Numbered from the stretch's first letter, positions 53,674 through 62,050 are shown. The stretch is DNA of 64,000 nucleotides from Hyphomicrobiaceae bacterium (GCA_030655135.1 JAURWC010000074.1:176489-240488), one strand, 5' to 3'. The notes: generated by a model not told the origin, from the letters alone. A program made the numbers and translations.

Positions 53674-54231
53674 TCAGACTTTCCGTCCGGATTGACCTTG
53701 CGTTGTCCGCCCGGCAGCCGATCCACCGCGCTGAGGGTTCTGTGCAGAAAGATTGACCCGTCCTGAACCTGTTCCGGTCGAAGGCGCCGAGCTTTTCAGG
53801 AACCGGGAAACGGCGAAGCCGACAAGCGCGGTCGCACCAAGGAACATGGCAGGGTTGTTTCGAGCAAGATCCTGCACGTCATCGACAAGCTCGCGGGGCG
53901 ACCGGCTGGTCAGGTTTTCGGAAAATGCTTTAACCTGGCCGATGCCGCGGTGAAGATACGCAGCCACCTCCGGGGCTTCCCGTTCGAGCTGCCCGGCGGC
54001 GGTTTCTGCCGCGCGGGCAAGCTTGCCGATATATTCGGCGCCGATTTTCTTTTGGTCTTCAAACATCGTGCCGACGCGCTCGCCGGCTTCTGCTGCGACC
54101 TCTTTCGCCTTATCAGAAACATCCGCAAGGCGCTGCCCCGCCTCATCATGGAGGTCGTGCAGATCTTCTGTCGCGCTTCTCTTGCCCTGACGGCTGTCGT
54201 CGAGCGAGGATCGGGTAGGTGATTGAGCCAT
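53674..54231 (-). CDS. Nutrient deprivation-induced protein
   Basis: The 185-residue protein has a hydrophilic, coiled amphipathic N-terminal half (EAGQRLADVSDKAKEVAAEAG) and one membrane helix (PAMFLGATALVGFAVSRFLKSS), then a Gly/Ser/Gln-rich tail. It matches the rhizobial family of that name, induced in starvation. It lies 18 bp downstream of the DUF3618 gene in the same operon. Confidence 0.82.
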   Translation of the reverse strand: MAQSPTRSSLDDSRQGKRSATEDLHDLHDEAGQRLADVSDKAKEVAAEAGERVGTMFEDQKKIGAEYIGKLARAAETAAGQLEREAPEVAAYLHRGIGQVKAFSENLTSRSPRELVDDVQDLARNNPAMFLGATALVGFAVSRFLKSSAPSTGTGSGRVNLSAQNPQRGGSAAGRTTQGQSGRKV

Positions 54232-54249
54232 AGCGATTATCCGTCCCGG

Positions 54250-55089
54250 TTAGGATTTCTTTTTCGTGGAAGATCCAGCGGCTTTGTGGATGATATTTCC
54301 TGCCGACTTCTTAAGTTCGTCTGCGGCCGCACCGGCGCTCTCGAGCGTCAGACCCTGTCGTCCGGCTTCATCGGCCGCTTCGGCATACACGTCGCCAGCT
54401 GCCTCTTTCGCCGCGTCAAGAGTTTCGGTCGCGATCGTTCCGGCCTGCCGTTTCAGATCATCACTAAGCTCACCGAACGCCTCCTTCTCTGCGCGCGACG
54501 CGGGTACTGCCCCGCCGATCAGAGCGCCGATGGCAAGGCCGATAGCCCCCAGGATGAGCGGGTATTGCTGAAGCGTGTCACTGACTTCACTCGCTGCTGA
54601 AGCAAGAGTATCAGACGCCGCATCCATAGCGTCCGATGCACCGGCGCGCAGCGAATCCGCGCTGTCCGAGATCGATCCCAAAGCAGCCGAAGCAGTATCC
54701 GTCGCCCGGGCCGCCGCATCCTGCACGCTTGACGCCGCGTCCACGAGTGCCGACTTCGCGCCCTCAACGCCTTCGGCAAGTTGGCCAGAAGCCGTCTCAG
54801 AAACGCTCGTTCGCGATAGCGCTATCCCGGCGCCGACCAAGAGAATGGGCGCGGGCATAGTGGCGAGGAGCCGGGTCAGGGGAAACGCAAGGCCGGCGGC
54901 GAGGCCTGCCGCCTGCAACGGGTTCTCTTTTAACTTTCGAAGGAGATAGCCCTGGAGGTCGCGGGTCACCACGGAGGGTGAGACCGCTTCGGAAATTCTG
55001 CCCCGTAGGGCATCAACCGTATTGGTGAGCTTCGCGCGAGTACGTTGAGCGTCTTCCTCAAGATGCTCAATTTCATGTGTGCGGGTCAT
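54250..55089 (-). CDS. DUF3618-family stress protein
   Basis: The 279-residue protein starts with the DUF3618 signature EHLEEDAQRTRAKLTNTVDALR. It then has hydrophobic segments near residues 60-90 and 170-190 separated by an Ala/Ser-rich amphipathic region. It is the first gene of the stress operon. A perfect EcfG-type promoter ends 37 bp upstream of its ATG. Its exact role is unknown. Confidence 0.85.
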   Translation of the reverse strand: MTRTHEIEHLEEDAQRTRAKLTNTVDALRGRISEAVSPSVVTRDLQGYLLRKLKENPLQAAGLAAGLAFPLTRLLATMPAPILLVGAGIALSRTSVSETASGQLAEGVEGAKSALVDAASSVQDAAARATDTASAALGSISDSADSLRAGASDAMDAASDTLASAASEVSDTLQQYPLILGAIGLAIGALIGGAVPASRAEKEAFGELSDDLKRQAGTIATETLDAAKEAAGDVYAEAADEAGRQGLTLESAGAAADELKKSAGNIIHKAAGSSTKKKS

Positions 55090-55125
55090 TGGCTGCGCTC
55101 CGGCATTCGCTCGGTGGAACCAGGA

Positions 55126-55150
55126 AACGGTGAGGAGAACCGGTAGTTCC
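55126..55150 (-). promoter_or_regulatory. EcfG-type general stress promoter
   Basis: On the minus strand GGAAC (55150-55146) and CGTT (55129-55126) are separated by 16 bp, an exact match to the EcfG consensus GGAAC-N16/17-CGTT of alphaproteobacterial general stress sigma factors. It lies 37 bp before the DUF3618 gene. Confidence 0.75.
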
Positions 55151-55398
55151 TCCTTGTTCCAACATTAATCGCGCACGGATGCTGCGTAGCCCGAAGATCG
55201 CGCGAAAGGATTGCGGTCTAAACGTTTCTGCCGCCTTCGCTGCCAGCTCTACACGCGCATCTCGGTGATAAGCAATGTCGCTAGGTCCATCGGTGAGCTC
55301 TGCTTGATTGGTGCGCTGCAACCAGGATATTCCGGGCGGAGGCCAGATCGCGGGGCAAAAGCGGAAACTCGCGAAACGCCGAGTCACACGTTCGGGCG

Positions 55399-55890
55399 TC
55401 ATGTAGCGTGGTGCTTCAAGACGCTGAGCCTGCCATCGCCTTCAAGAGTCGCAACCTTCACCGCCGCGATATTGTCGACTTCGCGCTCGCGCAGCTGCGC
55501 GTGCAATTCTTCATCGCTAATCATTTCTTTCCGGAGATGCGCGTCGATCGGCTTGCCGTTTCGGACGAGCTCAAGGCCAGGTGCCTGAAGCCAAGGCCGC
55601 GTGGCTGGATAATGGTAACCGACCCAGTCGATGGCCCATTCCCAAGCGACGATTGTCATGACAAGAACCAGTCCTTCCGTCACCGATCCGTATTCTTTGC
55701 CTAGGCCGTTCTGCGCGGCGTCAGCAATCAGCACGATCACCAAAAGATCGGCGGGTCCGAAGGTCCCGGCCTGCCTGCGTCCCATGAAGCGCAGGATAGC
55801 GAAGAGCCCGAGGTACATGATTGAGCCGCGCAGCATGATCTCGCCCAAGCTGATTGCCGGGACGAAGACGCTGTTCCAGTCGATGTTCAT
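55399..55890 (-). CDS. DUF421/YetF-like membrane protein
   Basis: The 163-residue protein has two to three N-terminal membrane helices and the family signatures RFMGRRQAGTFGPADLLVIVLIADAAQN and, in the C-terminal cytoplasmic domain, LVRNGKPI and MISDEELHAQLRE. YetF-type proteins are membrane proteins of unclear biochemical function, frequently in stress regulons. The gene is third in a unit with the genes at 56858 and 56232. Confidence 0.88.
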   Translation of the reverse strand: MNIDWNSVFVPAISLGEIMLRGSIMYLGLFAILRFMGRRQAGTFGPADLLVIVLIADAAQNGLGKEYGSVTEGLVLVMTIVAWEWAIDWVGYHYPATRPWLQAPGLELVRNGKPIDAHLRKEMISDEELHAQLREREVDNIAAVKVATLEGDGRLSVLKHHAT

Positions 55891-55905
55891 TGTCCGCTCC
55901 TGCTC

Positions 55906-56232
55906 TCAAAATTGAGTGACCGGAAGCGCCCGGATCATGATTTCATCCTGCGATAATTCCTTCTCAAGGCGCGTCTTGAGCTTCCGAAAATAATCTTCGT
56001 CAAGTCCGTTGGTCACGACCTCGATCAAGGCGACGCCGTCTTTTTCAATCTGCTTGCCGCTATCCCAGTGACCCTGGCCGGGCGACTGCTTGAAGCTGGT
56101 CGCGCCGCCGAAACGATCGGTGAGCTCCTGCAACAGATCCTCGAACAAGTCCTTCTGAACGCCTGTACCGTTCCCGGTCACCAAGGGGAGGAGTATCTGC
56201 ACTAGGTGTTTTGACTGCTTTGACATGGTCAC
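55906..56232 (-). CDS. Small conserved-looking hypothetical protein
   Basis: The 108-residue soluble protein overlaps the upstream cysteine hydrolase gene by 4 bp and precedes the DUF421 gene by 15 bp. It contains LLPLVTGNGTGVQKDLFEDLLQEL, then WDSGKQIEKDGVALIEVV, a pattern suggesting a small alpha/beta (ferredoxin-like) fold. Function unknown; regulated with its neighbours. Confidence 0.65.
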   Translation of the reverse strand: MTMSKQSKHLVQILLPLVTGNGTGVQKDLFEDLLQELTDRFGGATSFKQSPGQGHWDSGKQIEKDGVALIEVVTNGLDEDYFRKLKTRLEKELSQDEIMIRALPVTQF

Positions 56233-56858
56233 ACCATCAGGCTCCTGTTCGCTTTCCAGCTCTTGAGGAGGAGTTCAGTCGGTACGGTCTCAATCTGTTC
56301 CGAGAAGCGCGAGCGGTAGATGTTCATCATTGCGTCATGGGTCTCATCTGCCGAGCTGCATAAGGCGTCGGTCACGAGGATGACGCGAAAGCCCCAGTCG
56401 ATTGCTCCGAGCATGGTCGCGAGCACGCACACGTCCGTCTCTCCGCCTGTTAGGATGACGGTGTCAACGCCGCTGCTGCGTAACTGCTCGTGCAGTTTCG
56501 TGCCGGTCCACGGTGAGTACACGTTTTTGTCGAAGGTCTTCGCGGGCGGGATGAAGCGGGCAAGGCTCGGCACGATCTCGAGCAATTCGGGCCCGAGTTC
56601 GGCAATGGTCATGCAGGCCCACCGATTATAGTAGTGCTTCCACATGCCCACACCATGCCCAGGCTCTTTTGCCGGGATAAAGCGCGTGAAGATTGTGCGC
56701 TCCGGGCAAGCTTCGACGATGGCTATGGCTTGGGGAAGAACCTTCTCTAGCCATGGCACCTTCCACACCGTGCTTTCGGCGAACATGCGCTGCATGTCGA
56801 CACACATATGGACGGCGTTTTCGCCGACAGGTCCGTGCTTGAGCTGTTCGTTATTCAT
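56229..56858 (-). CDS. Isochorismatase-like cysteine hydrolase
   Basis: The 209-residue enzyme has the family catalytic triad: D21 (CVDMQRMF), K111 (FDKNVYSPW) and C144 (GGETDVCVLAT). These hydrolases act on amides or ureas such as nicotinamide or biuret; the substrate here is unknown. It starts a three-gene unit. A near-consensus EcfG promoter (GGAAC-N17-TGTT) lies 22 bp upstream. Confidence 0.88.
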   Translation of the reverse strand: MNNEQLKHGPVGENAVHMCVDMQRMFAESTVWKVPWLEKVLPQAIAIVEACPERTIFTRFIPAKEPGHGVGMWKHYYNRWACMTIAELGPELLEIVPSLARFIPPAKTFDKNVYSPWTGTKLHEQLRSSGVDTVILTGGETDVCVLATMLGAIDWGFRVILVTDALCSSADETHDAMMNIYRSRFSEQIETVPTELLLKSWKANRSLMV

Positions 56859-56879
56859 GACCGCCCTCGGGCAGAATCC

Positions 56880-56905
56880 AACAATCCAGCCCTTCTGCGG
56901 GTTCC
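56880..56905 (-). promoter_or_regulatory. Near-consensus EcfG-type promoter
   Basis: On the minus strand GGAAC (56905-56901) is followed after 17 bp by TGTT (56883-56880), one mismatch from the EcfG -10 box. It is placed 22 bp before the cysteine hydrolase start, rather close but workable. Confidence 0.45.
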
Positions 56906-57073
56906 CTCAACCTGCTTCGCAAGTAGCCGCGTCCGCCCTCCCAGAAGGATGCGCGGGCGCGGGAAGTAAGATCTGCTTTGGTGGGCCACGTTTGCCGCCC
57001 TGCGCCAGGCATCGTCGCCCGACGGGCGAGATCATGAGCCCGGAGCTTTAGCTTATGCCCGGAAGAAGACGCG

Positions 57074-57322
57074 CTAAGTCTCAAGCGCCTTCGGCTGCCA
57101 CCGGTAGACGCCGAAGATGTTTATCAGAAGCAAGACAACGTTTTGGATGACTAGCGAAGCCTTGCCTTCGAGCCAGCCATCAATCATCCAAGCGATCGAG
57201 GCAAAAATGAATATGTAGAACCCGGTTACCATCAGCTTGGGTGACCAGTTTGCGGCGATCAATAAGGCCGCAGCGATGGTCGCAATCGTTGCCACGGTTC
57301 GAAGGACCATCAGAAAATCCAT
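57074..57322 (-). CDS. Small two-helix membrane protein
   Basis: The 82-residue protein has two to three hydrophobic segments (ATIATIAAALLIAANW, FYIFIFASIAWMIDGWL and LVIQNVVLLLINIFGVYRW), ending in a short basic tail. The final NIFGVYRW phrase is seen in small PnuC-like or CBU_0592-type membrane proteins. GGGAG precedes the ATG at 57322. It follows the SDR gene by 10 bp on the same strand. Confidence 0.65.
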   Translation of the reverse strand: MDFLMVLRTVATIATIAAALLIAANWSPKLMVTGFYIFIFASIAWMIDGWLEGKASLVIQNVVLLLINIFGVYRWQPKALET

Positions 57323-57332
57323 CAATATCTCC

Positions 57333-58190
57333 CTACAGGAATGGCTTGCCGCCGGTGACGGCAATCGTCGCTCCGGATACAAAACTCGACAGTGGCTCAG
57401 CGAGCATCACGTAGGCCGATGCGAGCTCTGCTGGTTGCGCGGGCCGCTTTAACGGTACCTGCTCGCCAAACTTATCGACGGCCTCTTTGGGCAGCGTCGC
57501 CGGTATCAACGGTGTCCAAACTGGACCCGGCGCGACCGTGTTCACACGGATTCCCTGCGGTGCGAGCATCTGCGCAAGGCCACCGGTGAAGTTATGGATG
57601 GCACCCTTAGTCGTCGCATAGGCAAGCAACGTTGGGTTCGGCGCGTCCGAGTTGATCGAAGCGGTATTAATGATCGAGCTCCCCTCCTTCATATGAGGAA
57701 CGGCAGCTTTGCAGAGGTAGAACATGGCGTGGACGTTGACCTTGAAGGTCAGGTCCCACTCTTCGTCGGAGATGTCAGCCAGCTCTTTGAACGATGCTTG
57801 ATGCGCCGCATTGTTGACGAGGATGTCGACGCGGCCGAATGACGACACTGCCTTCTCAATCACCTCGCGGCAATGCGAAGCGTTTTGCAGGTCGCCGGCT
57901 ATTAGCTCGGCCTTTTGCCCGGCGTCTTCGACAAGCTTCGCGGTCGCCTTGGCATCCTCATGCTCGTCCAAATACGAGACGAGCACGTCCGCGCCTTCTC
58001 GGGCATAGGCAATTGCCACAGCCCGCCCTATGCCGCTATCGCCTCCGGTTATCACTGCACACAAGCCCTTGAGCCGACCGCTGCCCTTGTAGCTTGCCTC
58101 GCCATGGTCAGGCTTCGGGATCATCTCCCTAGTAAGGCCGGGCGGCTCGATAGAAGGTGTGTCAAAGGGAGGCTTTGGATATTTGCTCAT
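57333..58190 (-). CDS. SDR-family oxidoreductase (YghA/GsiB-operon type)
   Basis: The 285-residue protein has the classical SDR features with a long N-terminal extension (PKPPFDTPSIEPPGLTREM): cofactor loop TGGDSGIGRAVA, NNAAHQ, and the catalytic pair in YATTK. The N-terminal extension and length match the stress-induced YghA/YdaD group of NADP-dependent dehydrogenases. The ATG at 58190 is used; a TTG at 58196 is unlikely. A near-consensus EcfG promoter lies upstream on this strand. Confidence 0.88.
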   Translation of the reverse strand: MSKYPKPPFDTPSIEPPGLTREMIPKPDHGEASYKGSGRLKGLCAVITGGDSGIGRAVAIAYAREGADVLVSYLDEHEDAKATAKLVEDAGQKAELIAGDLQNASHCREVIEKAVSSFGRVDILVNNAAHQASFKELADISDEEWDLTFKVNVHAMFYLCKAAVPHMKEGSSIINTASINSDAPNPTLLAYATTKGAIHNFTGGLAQMLAPQGIRVNTVAPGPVWTPLIPATLPKEAVDKFGEQVPLKRPAQPAELASAYVMLAEPLSSFVSGATIAVTGGKPFL

Positions 58191-58224
58191 GTGCAACGCT
58201 CGGGTCGGTCAGGCCATCGTCGCT

Positions 58225-58250
58225 AACGTCTGGCAGGCCTAGACCGTTCG
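58225..58250 (-). promoter_or_regulatory. Near-consensus EcfG-type promoter for SDR gene
   Basis: On the minus strand CGAAC (58250-58246), 17 bp, then CGTT (58228-58225). It differs from the consensus only at the first -35 base and lies 35 bp before the SDR start. Confidence 0.45.
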
Positions 58251-58330
58251 GTGTCTTGTCAAAATTCGGCACGTTCGCAATTGCGAAAGGCACGAACGTG
58301 CAGCGGACCTCCGAGATAGGCAGCGCGTCA

Positions 58331-58355
58331 GGAACTTAGGGCGAAACAGATCGTT
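58331..58355 (+). promoter_or_regulatory. EcfG-type general stress promoter for yciF-like gene
   Basis: GGAAC (58331-58335), a 16-bp spacer and CGTT (58352-58355) match the EcfG consensus exactly, 36 bp before the DUF892 gene at 58391. Confidence 0.75.
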
Positions 58356-58390
58356 CTCGACAGCCAAGCCCCCTACGCCGGAGAGAGACC

Positions 58391-58921
58391 ATGGATAGCT
58401 TAAGCAAACTTTTTGAAGAGACCCTTCGCGACATCTATTACGCGGAAAAGAAGATCCTGAAGGCGCTGCCGAAGATGGTGAAAAAGGCGACCTCCCAAAA
58501 TCTCGCTCAAGCCTTCGAAATGCACATCGGCGAGACCGAAGCGCAGGTTGAGCGCCTTGAAGAAATTTTCGAGCTGATCGGCAAGGCACCCCGCGGCAAG
58601 ACCTGCCCTGCCATTGATGGCATCATCGAGGAGGGCGAAGAGATTATGAAGGAAGCAGAGGACGACACTGTCCGCGACGCTGGGATGCTAGCCGCTGCTC
58701 AAGCAGTCGAACATTACGAGATTACCCGGTATGGCACGCTCAAGTCATGGGCGAACAAACTGGGCATGACGGAAGCCGCTAACCTGCTCGACGCAACGCT
58801 GCAGGAAGAAAAGTCTACCGATGTGAAGCTGAGTGAGCTTGCCGAGAGCGAGATCAACGTCGAAGCGGAGGCCGCAGATTCTGAGCCTGCCCCGAAGAAG
58901 AAGACCGGCAACAAGCGTTGA
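58391..58921 (+). CDS. YciE/YciF-family (DUF892) ferritin-like stress protein
   Basis: The 176-residue protein is a four-helix ferritin-like protein with the family start LSKLFEETLRDIYYAEKKILKALP and conserved Glu/His pairs (HIGETEAQVERLEEIF, AVEHYEITRYGTL) that may bind a di-iron centre. A Lys-rich tail (PKKKTGNKR) follows. These proteins are stress- or stationary-phase-induced. A perfect EcfG promoter precedes it. Confidence 0.9.
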   Translation: MDSLSKLFEETLRDIYYAEKKILKALPKMVKKATSQNLAQAFEMHIGETEAQVERLEEIFELIGKAPRGKTCPAIDGIIEEGEEIMKEAEDDTVRDAGMLAAAQAVEHYEITRYGTLKSWANKLGMTEAANLLDATLQEEKSTDVKLSELAESEINVEAEAADSEPAPKKKTGNKR

Positions 58922-58985
58922 GTGAGCAGGAAAGCGTGACCTATGTCTTCGAGGGTACTGCCTGCTTTGACTGTCTTGCAAACAG

Positions 58986-59010
58986 GGAACTTGTCCAGCG
59001 AGTTACCGTT
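58986..59010 (+). promoter_or_regulatory. EcfG-type general stress promoter for the 59053 gene
   Basis: GGAAC (58986-58990), a 16-bp spacer and CGTT (59007-59010) match the consensus exactly, 43 bp upstream of the ATG at 59053. Confidence 0.72.
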
Positions 59011-59052
59011 CCGATATCGGCGCTGTTCTGGCGCCGTATGGAGGAAACACCA

Positions 59053-59364
59053 ATGAAAAAGCTGATCGGCGTAGCTGTTCTTGCACTCACCCCGTTGAGT
59101 TTTGCCCTGGCCGGAGCACCGGATAAGGACCACCCGCCGCAGAAGGCGACAGATGAAGCTACGCCAGAAATGAAAAATCCCGGAGGCACGGAGAAGCTGC
59201 ATCCGCCTCAGAAGGCCATGGATGAGGCAACGCCAGTTGAGAAAAAGGGCGATAAGGCGGCTGCTGCAGGTTCCAGCGGAGGAGCTTCTCAGACGGAAGC
59301 GGCACCTTCCTGGGATACGCGGAAAGCCGGGGAGGGAGTCTCCCTAACAGGTTCGAAGCAGTAG
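59053..59364 (+). CDS. Small secreted protein with HPPQKA repeat
   Basis: The 103-residue protein has a signal peptide (KKLIGVAVLALTPLSFALA) and a mature part with two copies of HPPQKA(T/M)DEATP separated by a short GG linker, then a Lys/Gly/Ser-rich tail. The composition suggests an intrinsically disordered, hydrophilic periplasmic stress protein. GGAGG-like sequence precedes the ATG. No family is recognised. Confidence 0.7.
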   Translation: MKKLIGVAVLALTPLSFALAGAPDKDHPPQKATDEATPEMKNPGGTEKLHPPQKAMDEATPVEKKGDKAAAAGSSGGASQTEAAPSWDTRKAGEGVSLTGSKQ

Positions 59365-59568
59365 ATGTGGCCTCCCTGTTTTCGTTTGCACCAACCGTTC
59401 CGATAGGCTGTCATACGTTGCGTATTACTGTCAAATAGATGACTGGCAGCCAAGCTTCTGATGCGCCTCCCAAGGGAACGGGTCTTTTCGCTTGTTGCTG
59501 CGAGATCACGTCTAGCAAAATCGCGTCGAGACCGGGAAGAGGCTGAACGCCTCTTCCCTTTTTCACAT

Positions 59569-60159
59569 CTAGAGCGTGTAGCGCTTGCGTTCAGCCTCAA
59601 GTTGTTCACGCGACAGCGGTGCTCCGGCCTCGTCGAACCGCGACCATCCGCCTTCGCGATAGGCGTCTCGCCTAGCGGACGCAGCGACACCCGAGCGATC
59701 CAAGATGCCGTCGGCGCGAGCAGCAGCATCTTGGTCAGCACGAACCGTCACGAGCGTACCGCCTCGCCGAACGCCTTCGGCGTAGACATGCGCATCTTCT
59801 TCATCGACGCCTGCTTGCGTCAGGGCGCCGATCACGCCGCCAGCAGCACCGCCGGCAAGTGCGCCGAGAGCTGTAGAGGCCAACCAGCCTGCCGCTACGA
59901 CCGGACCGACTCCGGGGATTGCGAGCATGCCGAGCCCGGTGAGAAGTCCAGCCGCACCCCCAAGAGTGGCTCCTACGCCTGCGCCGGTTCCAGCGCCTTC
60001 GGCGCGATCATCCACGCCGTCACCATCGCGGTCGTGGCTCCTGTCGACGTTGTTGGCGACAATGCTGATGTCGCTCTCCGGTATGCCGGCGCTTTTAAGA
60101 TCGGTCACCGCTTGGCGGGCTTCCTCGTAGCTGTCGAATAGTCGAGATACTGTTCTCAT
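59569..60159 (-). CDS. General stress protein (YflT/GS17M-like) with glycine-zipper segment
   Basis: The 196-residue protein has an N-terminal 17M/YflT-like fold (TVSRLFDSYEEARQAVTDLKSAGIPESDI), a long Gly/Ala-rich hydrophobic segment with GxxxG repeats (residues 55-115) and a C-terminal VYAEGVRRGGTLVTV segment. It is typical of alphaproteobacterial general stress proteins. It is preceded 18 bp by a PepSY gene on the same strand and probably co-transcribed. Confidence 0.82.
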   Translation of the reverse strand: MRTVSRLFDSYEEARQAVTDLKSAGIPESDISIVANNVDRSHDRDGDGVDDRAEGAGTGAGVGATLGGAAGLLTGLGMLAIPGVGPVVAAGWLASTALGALAGGAAGGVIGALTQAGVDEEDAHVYAEGVRRGGTLVTVRADQDAAARADGILDRSGVAASARRDAYREGGWSRFDEAGAPLSREQLEAERKRYTL

Positions 60160-60177
60160 TTAACTCTCCTTTTCTTG

Positions 60178-60486
60178 TTATTTTGGCGGGAAGACGTTGC
60201 CTTGGAAGTCGAGGCTGACATCGACAGCCTTGCCGTCTTTCGTCGCCTTGCCTCGCCAGATGCCATCGTTGTCCTTGGCAAGACCCTTCACATCAGCAAA
60301 ACCCTTTTCCTTGATGCGTTCGGCGGCCTGACCCTCAGTAAAGCTGTTGGCTCCCTTCACGGGCGCTTTGGGTTGAGCGCTGTCAGGAGTATTGACCGCA
60401 GCGTTTCCAGGCTCGTCCTTGGGAGCCTGCTCAGCTAGCACCGGCGTTGCCATCAGGCATGCTGCGACGAAGATGGAAAATCTCAT
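60178..60486 (-). CDS. PepSY-domain periplasmic protein
   Basis: The 102-residue protein has a signal peptide (SIFVAACLMATPVLA) and a single PepSY-like domain (FTEGQAAERIKEKGFADVKGL, KDGKAVDVSLDFQGNVF). Such domains are thought to inhibit proteases or bind ligands. AAGGAG precedes the ATG. A GGAAC lies upstream on this strand (60541-60537) but lacks a clear -10. Confidence 0.8.
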   Translation of the reverse strand: MRFSIFVAACLMATPVLAEQAPKDEPGNAAVNTPDSAQPKAPVKGANSFTEGQAAERIKEKGFADVKGLAKDNDGIWRGKATKDGKAVDVSLDFQGNVFPPK

Positions 60487-60681
60487 ATCGTTTCTCCTTA
60501 TTATTGCAGTACGGAGCAATGCCGTAGAGCGCCCGGAGTTCCCATAACAGCGTGTTTGTTGGTCTCTTTCAGTTCGCTCAAAGCAGGCGGTCAGAGAGTG
60601 CGTCGAGTCGGTTCGAGACGAAGGAACCGTCGAAAACGTGAGCACGTTTGCCCTCGAACCAGATTTGCGAGCGCCGGACCT
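60487..60681. other. Promoter-containing gap upstream of PepSY gene
   Basis: The region is part of a gap of nearly 500 bp between the PepSY gene and the histidine kinase. It holds a GGAAC half-site for the minus strand but no other supported feature; the right half has one possible small gene. Confidence 0.35.
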
Positions 60682-60882
60682 ATGGGAAAATTTGCCGCCG
60701 ATATTCAACGTTGGAAAAAAGCAATCACGGAAAATAAGCAGCGTGCACTTGCACTCTACGAGAGTCGACATAGCGAAACCGGGCCCGCGCTTCCAGAAGT
60801 GCGATCCCAAGTATCCTTTCTCCGATCTCAGGCAGAACGGCTGGAAAAGTTTGTTCGCGATTATCGGAGAAGGGAGCGTTAA
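60682..60882 (+). CDS. Possible small basic protein
   Basis: A 66-residue frame starting MGKFAADIQRWKKAITENK is helical, basic and ends in RDYRRRER. Its composition is protein-like, but its ribosome binding site is weak and no family is recognised. It may be a real small gene or chance. Confidence 0.3.
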   Translation: MGKFAADIQRWKKAITENKQRALALYESRHSETGPALPEVRSQVSFLRSQAERLEKFVRDYRRRER

Positions 60883-60977
60883 CTTCGCAGGCGGGTTGCG
60901 AATTTACAAACTATCTCGGTGCGCAGATATCAAATCTGCACTTTGTTGGCTCGACGGTGTCGGTTCCTTAATCTGCA

Positions 60978-61928
60978 TTAACTTGGGAATCGGATACTCA
61001 CCCGGCATCCCGGCTCACCATCGCGCGCCCAATGAGCAGCGCCACCTAGCTGACCTGCGAACACTGTCACCAAACGTGTTCCCAGACTACCCTTTGATCC
61101 TGTGGAACGACCAACGCCGTCATCGCAGACGGTAAGGATTACATCCTGCTCGGCGCTAGTCATCTCGACCCTAATGTGCCCCGCTGCATCATCGTCGGGA
61201 AACGCATATTTGAAGGCATTGGTCACCAGCTCGTTGATGATCAAGCCAGTTGAAAGGGCCTTCTCAGCCGGAAGCTCAATGAACGCGGCTTGCGCTGTCA
61301 ACGATATTGGCCGAGGGCCACAGAGGGCTTGTTGGAGGGCCTTACAAAGACCAGGGACGTATTCGGACATGTTGATCAGACCATTGTGCCGCGAGAGCTG
61401 AAGATAGTCATGAACCGTCGCGATGATCTGCACGCGGCTACTCACGTCTTCGAGCGCATGCTTGACCTCAGGAGACGAAGAGCGAGACTGCAACGCGATA
61501 ATTGAAGAGATCATCGCGAACTTGTTTTTTACTCGGTGGCTCATCTCTTGAAGCAGTAGGTCAGTCGCGCGTTGGGCCGCATGGGCTTTCGAGAGCGCCG
61601 AACGAAGGCCGTCCGCGACGAACACTAGGCAGCTTGCGACCATCACGAAGACGAAAATAGCCGAAACGTTTGTTTCTAATCGCGATTCCCACGGGATAAT
61701 GCTGCCCACCGATAGGACGCTAAGAGCGACCGCGAAGAAGCCGGCCCCACGCTCGAATAGTAGAGAGGCTGCGACTACCGGTAGGATAAAATGGATGAAG
61801 CCGAAACGGCCAGTGCCGTCGCCCACGCTTAGCCGAAAGGCGAAAGCGGCGCCGACAATCAGGGCCGTAGCGGCGATCCGTATCCAAAGGGGCTGCGGGC
61901 CGGGTAGTAACCTAAAAACAGCTTCCAT
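60978..61928 (-). CDS. HWE/HisKA_2 histidine kinase with DUF4118-like membrane domain
   Basis: The 316-residue kinase has about four N-terminal membrane helices (DUF4118-like, residues 15-105). A HisKA_2 domain follows with the phosphoacceptor His in LLLQEMSHRVKNKFAM, then an ATPase domain (NELVTNAFKYAFP, DDGVG). In alphaproteobacteria such kinases often feed PhyR of the general stress response. A receiver gene is divergent from it 122 bp away, its likely partner. Confidence 0.9.
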   Translation of the reverse strand: MEAVFRLLPGPQPLWIRIAATALIVGAAFAFRLSVGDGTGRFGFIHFILPVVAASLLFERGAGFFAVALSVLSVGSIIPWESRLETNVSAIFVFVMVASCLVFVADGLRSALSKAHAAQRATDLLLQEMSHRVKNKFAMISSIIALQSRSSSPEVKHALEDVSSRVQIIATVHDYLQLSRHNGLINMSEYVPGLCKALQQALCGPRPISLTAQAAFIELPAEKALSTGLIINELVTNAFKYAFPDDDAAGHIRVEMTSAEQDVILTVCDDGVGRSTGSKGSLGTRLVTVFAGQLGGAAHWARDGEPGCRVSIRFPS

Positions 61929-61991
61929 TTCATCGATTGGGCTGGATGGTTCTAGTCTTGCAAGGCCGTTTTACGCGAACGCGGCTAACAT

Positions 61992-62016
61992 GGAACCGCA
62001 AAACGCTGAGGATGTT
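61992..62016 (+). promoter_or_regulatory. Near-consensus EcfG-type promoter for response regulator
   Basis: GGAAC (61992-61996), 16 bp, then TGTT (62013-62016), one mismatch from CGTT, 34 bp before the receiver gene at 62051. Confidence 0.45.
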
Positions 62017-62050
62017 AAGCTGAGCTAATTCAAGAGGCTGATGCTGATTA

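Noticed and set aside
60497..60541. EcfG promoter for the PepSY gene
   Set aside because: A GGAAC is present on the minus strand at 60541-60537, but at 16-17 bp spacing the -10 reads CATT/ATTG, two mismatches from CGTT.
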